From positions 434,001 to 498,000 of the forward strand of contig JACATO010000918.1 in assembly GCA_018389105.1 (NCBI GenBank): DNA of 64,000 nt, read 5' to 3'. The translations under genes were made by a program, and so were the position numbers. This document shows, piece by piece, positions 61,401 through 64,000 of this stretch; positions within the stretch are counted from its first letter, which is position 1, and each line of letters opens with the position of its first letter. The DNA is from Nautilus pompilius. Its lineage: Eukaryota > Mollusca > Cephalopoda > Nautilida > Nautilidae. The notes beneath the pieces are model-generated. The model saw nothing but the letters and a program-made list of their open reading frames with translations, did not search any database and was not told the DNA's origin.

Positions 61401-64000
61401 TTTGACGAAGATGGCATGATGATGATGCTGAATGTTTGTTTCAAAGAAAGTCTGTTAAACAAAAACAAAAAAAAAAGTGTACGCGCACATGCTTGTCCTG
61501 ATCATTTAACAGAACCAAGTTACATTTTATTAAAAGATGTATTAAACAAACACAGAGGAAAGTTGTTCAGCAGTTTACACTGAATTTGTCTGGCTTTGTA
61601 ATCATCAGCGGTCGGCATTATAACTTTGGAAATGAACTGTCTTAATAGAAAAGTACCATGTAAAACTTTCAGTATACATGACAATTTTCTGGAAACTGAA
61701 TCAGAGAATTTCTCTTATTTAATTTTTTAAGGATGTAGAATGCTAATTGTTGTTCTCATTAACTGTTCAGCAGGAAAAATGTCATTTAGCATCTCATTAA
61801 CACCATAAGCTCACAATATGCTTAGATAAAAATTGATGTACAGAAAGGTAAGAACTGGGTTACATTGCAGCTGTTTAAATTATTTATTAATGCCTTTCTA
61901 ATCATACTGGGAAACCACCACATTTCTTGTCCCTTCTCGCTGAGTTCATGTCCCAGCTAGTTCACTTGTGAACAAGCAGCCAGAATGAACATGCTCAAAG
62001 AGGGCCATATGAGCCTGGAGATTTTCTAGAAGCTTAATATGACCTGAAATGATTCAGATACCTGTAAACCTTTGGTCGCTCTTCTGATAAAGACAATTCT
62101 GCATTTGGATAACCTTTAAATTGGCTGTCTCTGAATCTGCCCAGTACTTTGTTGCTCCGATTTTTAACAGAATGAGTTAACACAGACTCTTTAATGTCAA
62201 GTTGTATTGATTCCATCAGGGATCCAGTAGGACACAATCATCTTGAAACATGACACCCCCCACTTTTTTTTTTTTCAAAACAGCATATAACTTATATAAT
62301 ACAGTTGTCCCCTGCATAATCGCGGTTCGGCATTCACAGCCCTGGTTATTCATGGAATTTTCCTTAGAACCTAACTAATAATTGTTCGTGGAAACCCCCG
62401 CATATTCACGGAATTGCAAATATCTTCCGCAATTTTTTTGTCTTTTTTCGTGGTAATATATATTTTTTCACACTTTTTAATGCTAAATTATTAATAACAA
62501 TATAATTTACTAATTTTGTAATATAAATACTAACGTAAATTCAGCAAAATATCGATATAAAATAAACGCTATTGGCTGGAGGTTTGAAAGTAACCAATCT
62601 GAGAGCATTATTCATTTCTCCTTGCTGCTGATTGGCTGCTTCCCACAAGGTGCTGTCTCAGGAAGATGCAGCCCAACAGCCCCTTACCGCGTGTAGCTAT
62701 CTTGAGTGTTTCGCTGAGTGTTGTATTTTTTATTAAATTATTATTATATTTTGACGTTTATAGGCATTTTTATGGACCACATCCAATATTCGCGGTTTTT
62801 CACTCTTTGCGGGTGCTCTAGGAACATAACCCCCGTGAATACTGAGGGACAACTGTATAATAACTTATAATAATTACATCACTAAATAAATTTGATGTGT
62901 TTGTTTTGGTGTACGTGTTGCCACTTTGCTGAGGGATTTGTTGAAATCTAATAAGGCCACCATTACCATGGCAACAGTTTGTCTTAGATGAAAAGTGCTT
63001 TGTGCTTTCTAATTTTTTTATTGGTTGTACAGATGAGAGACGACATCTTATTCAGATATCTTCAAAAATAAAGGAATGAATTGTTTTGTGGAGATAATTA
63101 AAAAAATTTTTGAATAGTTTAGCAAAGAAGATTTTTGTTTTGTTTTTATGTGCGAAGTAGAGACAGTTTCAACTTGCACCAGGTAGGTTGATAACAATTC
63201 CTAATAATAGACTTTTTTTAAAAAAAAAATGTCTAATTACTTTACACATACCTTTCTGTCTGCATCTCCAATTCCATAGGTCACACCAATGGCAGTGGTG
63301 CATGATTTTTTGCGTATCTATGGAAAAAAAGAAAACAAAATTGAGTCAGTTGCAGTGATGATGTTTGTTCCACATGGATGGCCGTCTGGTGGCTAGAAAA
63401 GTTAATCTTTGGGCTGTCTAGTGACACGGTGATAACAAAAGAGCTAGTGATTTCCACACTGTCCTTAGTTTTACTGTCCTTTCTCCTGATTTTATTTTTA
63501 AAGAATTTGGTTGAGAAACATGTAAGACCTTAGTACATCTTACTGAATACCAGTTTTACTTTAAACAAATGATGAGAAATAAAAATGTAAGCTTGTGTGT
63601 GCGTGTGCATGCACTGTATAATGTGAGTGATACTCAAAGGAAAGTGCAGATTATTCAATCTCCCAAAGTGAAAGAATTTCATTTGCAGGAAATAAAACTG
63701 ACTTGGGCAGGATGTTGTCATAGAATGGGGCTTTAGTGTGAGATTAAAAAAGACGTAGACAGTAGACATTGTTGCGCATTCATTGTGTTGCCATAGTGCT
63801 TTTGTTTATGTATTCTAAAGATATGATCGAAGGAATTTGTCAGAAGTTGACGGATAACTTCCAGAAGCAGCCGACAGCGGTTCAGGAGCTTATGTGCACT
63901 CGTTTGCTTGCTGTGAAGACATCGCTTTATAAAAGTAGCACCAGCAGCCACCAGAGGGCCTCGGACTGCCAGGCAAAACTTTTGCTTCACACCATTGCGA
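44557..64000 (+). CDS. MED16: Mediator complex subunit 16 (MED16), 3' end beyond window
   Basis: A tail-module subunit of Mediator that relays activator signals to RNA polymerase II in the nucleus. The N-terminal WD40-type propeller is what is visible here. Exons: 44,557-44,690; 45,886-46,063; 52,226-52,318; 54,142-54,276; 55,718-55,756; 57,060-57,945; 63,821 to beyond 64,000. All junctions are GT/AG and in phase. Matches to human MED16 include CLSCRNIIAF (human WSCRNLIAF), SLEWDRSGSRILIADSEGQ (CLEWDQSGSRLLSADADGQ), SMAWFHNGV (ALSWLHNGV), TPSLTYFGGRPLDGWIAVT, LRVCLADIAHTSGG, VVLLLEYSAVAGLDWWDVLL and, in the last exon, NMIEGICQKL (SMVQSLVEKL). About 548 codons are present of the roughly 880 in human. 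The start ATG has A at -3 and G at +4. Introns carry many transposon fossils but no exon is broken. Confidence 0.94.
44691..45885 (+). other. MED16 intron 1
   Basis: The first 650 bp are CpG- and CT-rich with poly-C and (GT)n/(G)n tracts (45,224-45,251). The rest is AT-rich. Likely regulatory in its first part. Overlapping open frames in the GC-rich part are not supported as genes. Confidence 0.55.
45886..46063 (+). CDS. MED16: MED16 exon 2
   Basis: Acceptor TTTTGTGTTACAG, donor GTAGGT. Completes the Arg codon and encodes the first clear WD-repeat segment, ending GQLHVWQMK. Confidence 0.93.
46205..48440 (+). mobile_element. Charlie-like hAT transposon, perfect 8-bp target duplication
   Basis: Ends CAGGGGTGCCCA and TGGTCACCCCTG form an imperfect inverted repeat. 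The flanks CTGTAGAC (46,197-46,204) and CTGTAGAC (48,441-48,448) are identical. Inserted in MED16 intron 2 in the same orientation as the gene. 2.24 kb, full length in outline. Confidence 0.9.
46445..48285 (+). pseudogene. hAT transposase with BED finger (GTF2IRD2/ZBED5-like), broken
   Basis: MSGGAGPSKKPKTYHF leads into a BED-type finger (CVCLICKFTIAIP, then HFQTVH). The catalytic part follows (LDKSTDVSDIDQLCIFIRMV, ITTDSAPVMVCRLNGF, YHCIIHQQALC, LHTDVRWLSRGKFLQRF). The C-terminal dimerisation domain is GSTYLCESAFSHMKIIKSKY with MTDDHLEVCLWLAI. The frame changes twice (near 46,700 and 46,915) and one stop interrupts at 47,938. The copy is therefore young but dead. Vertebrate relatives include the transposase part of GTF2IRD2. 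Confidence 0.88.
48591..51469 (+). other. MED16 intron 2, remainder
   Basis: AT-rich intron. The area 49,430-49,900 is less AT-rich and may be an old repeat, but no family could be named. No extra exon is required by phase. Confidence 0.45.
51470..51735 (+). repeat. tRNA-derived SINE-like repeat, copy 3
   Basis: The best preserved head: GGTGGTTAGAGTGTTAGACT (box A) and GAGTTTGAATCACATTTGGG (box B). The body has GAGTTCTAGTAGGGACTTTC, a GGCATATGGC block and a tail of GATGATGATC. In MED16 intron 2, sense orientation. Confidence 0.75.
52226..52318 (+). CDS. MED16: MED16 exon 3
   Basis: 31 codons (DYLLNKWTCLGDVKLPGED to FHNGVL) between TTGGTGTTCAG and GTAAGT, in phase 0 at both ends. Confidence 0.93.
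52319..54141 (+). other. MED16 intron 3
   Basis: Contains a (CT)n run. A tRNA-like patch lies on the - strand near 53,765-53,825 (box-B-like GAGTTTGATGC), and 53,885-54,050 is a less AT-rich segment, probably a repeat. Nothing protein-coding is supported. Confidence 0.45.
52438..52470. repeat. (CT)n microsatellite
   Basis: About 16 CT dinucleotides followed by poly-T in MED16 intron 3, some 120 bp after the exon 3 donor. Confidence 0.95.
54142..54276 (+). CDS. MED16: MED16 exon 4
   Basis: 45 codons from VNFNPDKRDNLKYGEKF to TSTGL, with a TTTTATTTTTAG acceptor and GTAGGT donor. Matches the FGEKFSRVKFSPSLTLFGG stretch of human MED16. Confidence 0.94.
54277..55717 (+). other. MED16 intron 4
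   Basis: AT-rich with an ATT microsatellite. No named transposon. Confidence 0.5.
55390..55446. repeat. (ATT)n microsatellite
   Basis: About 19 near-perfect ATT repeats. Confidence 0.95.
55718..55756 (+). CDS. MED16: MED16 exon 5, 39-nt microexon
   Basis: LPNSQVINLSVLP, in phase 0 at both sides, between TTTCTTTAG and GTAAGT. With the next exon it gives VINLSVLPVSAGMI, which lines up with VTVSLLKPSGQVL in the human protein. Skipping it would leave a gap in that strand of the propeller. Confidence 0.75.
55871..56930 (-). mobile_element. mariner transposon fossil in MED16 intron 5
   Basis: The left end, after TA, is TTAGGTTGTTACAAAAATTT followed by TGTCGGTTTTT. The right end, reverse-complemented, contains TTACAAAAGTTTTGTCGGTT, the same inverted repeat with its outermost bases changed. 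The transposase is on the - strand. Length about 1.06 kb, shorter than an intact mariner (about 1.3 kb). Confidence 0.8.
56030..56745 (-). pseudogene. mariner transposase remnant
   Basis: Starts MDRNVFHAILLHDLKPGHKV and EAAHNIKQAWGENTASEHTV, then, after stops, the second helix-turn-helix (LKASAEADSRKTVQEIAGEL, TVSQHLDAI) and KWVPQELNEQQQNR. The central catalytic part is largely missing. The C-terminus returns in another frame (FFQKGINVLVTCWHKCI, like the family's FYxxGIxxLxxRWxKCI). Several stops, frame changes and a deletion of roughly 300 bp. Confidence 0.8.
57060..57945 (+). CDS. MED16: MED16 exon 6, large exon
   Basis: 886 nt (295 codons plus one base) from acceptor CTCTCTTTAG to donor GTAAGT. 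Begins VSAGMIQSNEPRVRATTESL and ends WWDVLLAVKQ. The open frame runs 110 nt past the donor but that part is unrelated to MED16 and is intron. Codon use is more GC-rich than the surrounding DNA. Confidence 0.95.
58025..58170 (+). repeat. tRNA-derived SINE-like head
   Basis: GGCAGTGTGGTAGACTACTG (box A region) and AAGTTTGAATCCCGATCA (box B), the closest match to a real tRNA box B in the window. The body is short and differs from copies 1-3. Confidence 0.6.
61255..61430 (+). repeat. tRNA-derived SINE-like repeat, copy 4
   Basis: A decayed head, then CACATCTAAAATGGAAGAGT and TTTAGTAGATCCTTTTGTG matching the shared body, and a GATGATGATGCTG tail as in copy 3. Confidence 0.55.
62302..62855. mobile_element. 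Tigger/pogo-type MITE in MED16 intron 6
   Basis: Ends CAGTTGTCCCC and GGGACAACTG are inverted repeats flanked by TA on both sides (62,300-62,301 and 62,856-62,857). Subterminal ATAATCGCGGTTCGGC and ATTCGCGGTTTTTC are typical of Tigger-derived MITEs. 554 bp with no coding content. The ends differ from those of the 26.2-kb Tigger, so it was moved by another family member. Confidence 0.85.
62858..63820 (+). other. MED16 intron 6, last part
   Basis: AT-rich with short GT/CA patches near 63,595. No feature supported. Confidence 0.5.
63821..64000 (+). CDS. MED16: MED16 exon 7, cut by the window end
   Basis: Acceptor TGTATTCTAAAG. The split codon gives Asn, followed by MIEGICQKLTDNFQKQPTAV and LMCTRLLAVKTSLYK, matching the helical region after the propeller in human MED16 (STRILAMKASLCK). 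Confidence 0.9.

Larger units (their letters stand above)
57946..62301 (+). other. MED16 intron 6, first part
   Basis: Large intron with two SINE copies listed separately. A less AT-rich block at 58,600-58,940 and another at 59,460-59,640 look like old repeats without a name. No other MED16 exon is needed: exon 6 leaves one base and exon 7 supplies two. Confidence 0.5.

Noticed and set aside
1-64000. Retroviral, LTR, LINE or Polinton content
   Set aside because: No reverse transcriptase, integrase, capsid or envelope signature was found. All coding fossils belong to cut-and-paste DNA transposon families or the orphan TIR element.

Overview
This is animal nuclear DNA. Genes are split into short exons by introns of up to about 6 kb. 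Exon boundaries carry canonical GT/AG sites, microsatellites are long, and DNA-transposon fossils and tRNA-derived SINE-like repeats are dense. Two genes are recognised: Mediator subunit MED16 on the + strand and a PDGF/VEGF-family growth factor on the - strand. Gene content and repeat style fit an invertebrate, probably a mollusc and possibly a cephalopod, but that assignment is inference. No reverse transcriptase, LTR, capsid or envelope gene was found.

Layout. 0-10.5 kb: a GA/TC microsatellite with a strand switch, a hAT scrap, a SINE, and four exon-like segments on the - strand of an unrecognised host gene. 10.5-20.8 kb: intron-like AT-rich DNA with a degenerate - strand coding block (14.6-16.0 kb), a piggyBac remnant (16.8-17.2 kb) and dispersed repeats. 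20.8-24.4 kb: a ZMYM1-like hAT transposon with near-matching target duplications, next to a CpG-rich island (24.4-25.2 kb) that may be a host promoter. 25.8-28.7 kb: a GA minisatellite, then a complete-ended Tigger/pogo element with a broken transposase. 29.5-31 kb: a dispersed repeat.

30.9-40 kb: the PDGF/VEGF-like gene, five exons whose phases agree across every junction, with a cystine-knot domain, a cysteine-rich C-terminal region and a Thr/Lys/Pro tail. Its largest intron carries a tandem array of units of about 580-600 bp packed with very short perfect hairpins of differing sequence (36.6-38.06 kb). This array is the most unusual signal in the window. 40.6-42.4 kb: a terminal-inverted-repeat element carrying a widespread but functionally unnamed protein family.

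43.6-64 kb: a G-rich tract and CpG-rich promoter, then MED16 from its start codon to the window edge. Seven exons are visible, including a 39-nt microexon, and they match roughly the N-terminal 60% of the protein. The introns contain a Charlie-like hAT inserted into a palindromic tRNA-like repeat, a mariner fossil, several SINEs and a Tigger-type MITE. MED16 and the growth-factor gene are transcribed away from each other from the same general region.
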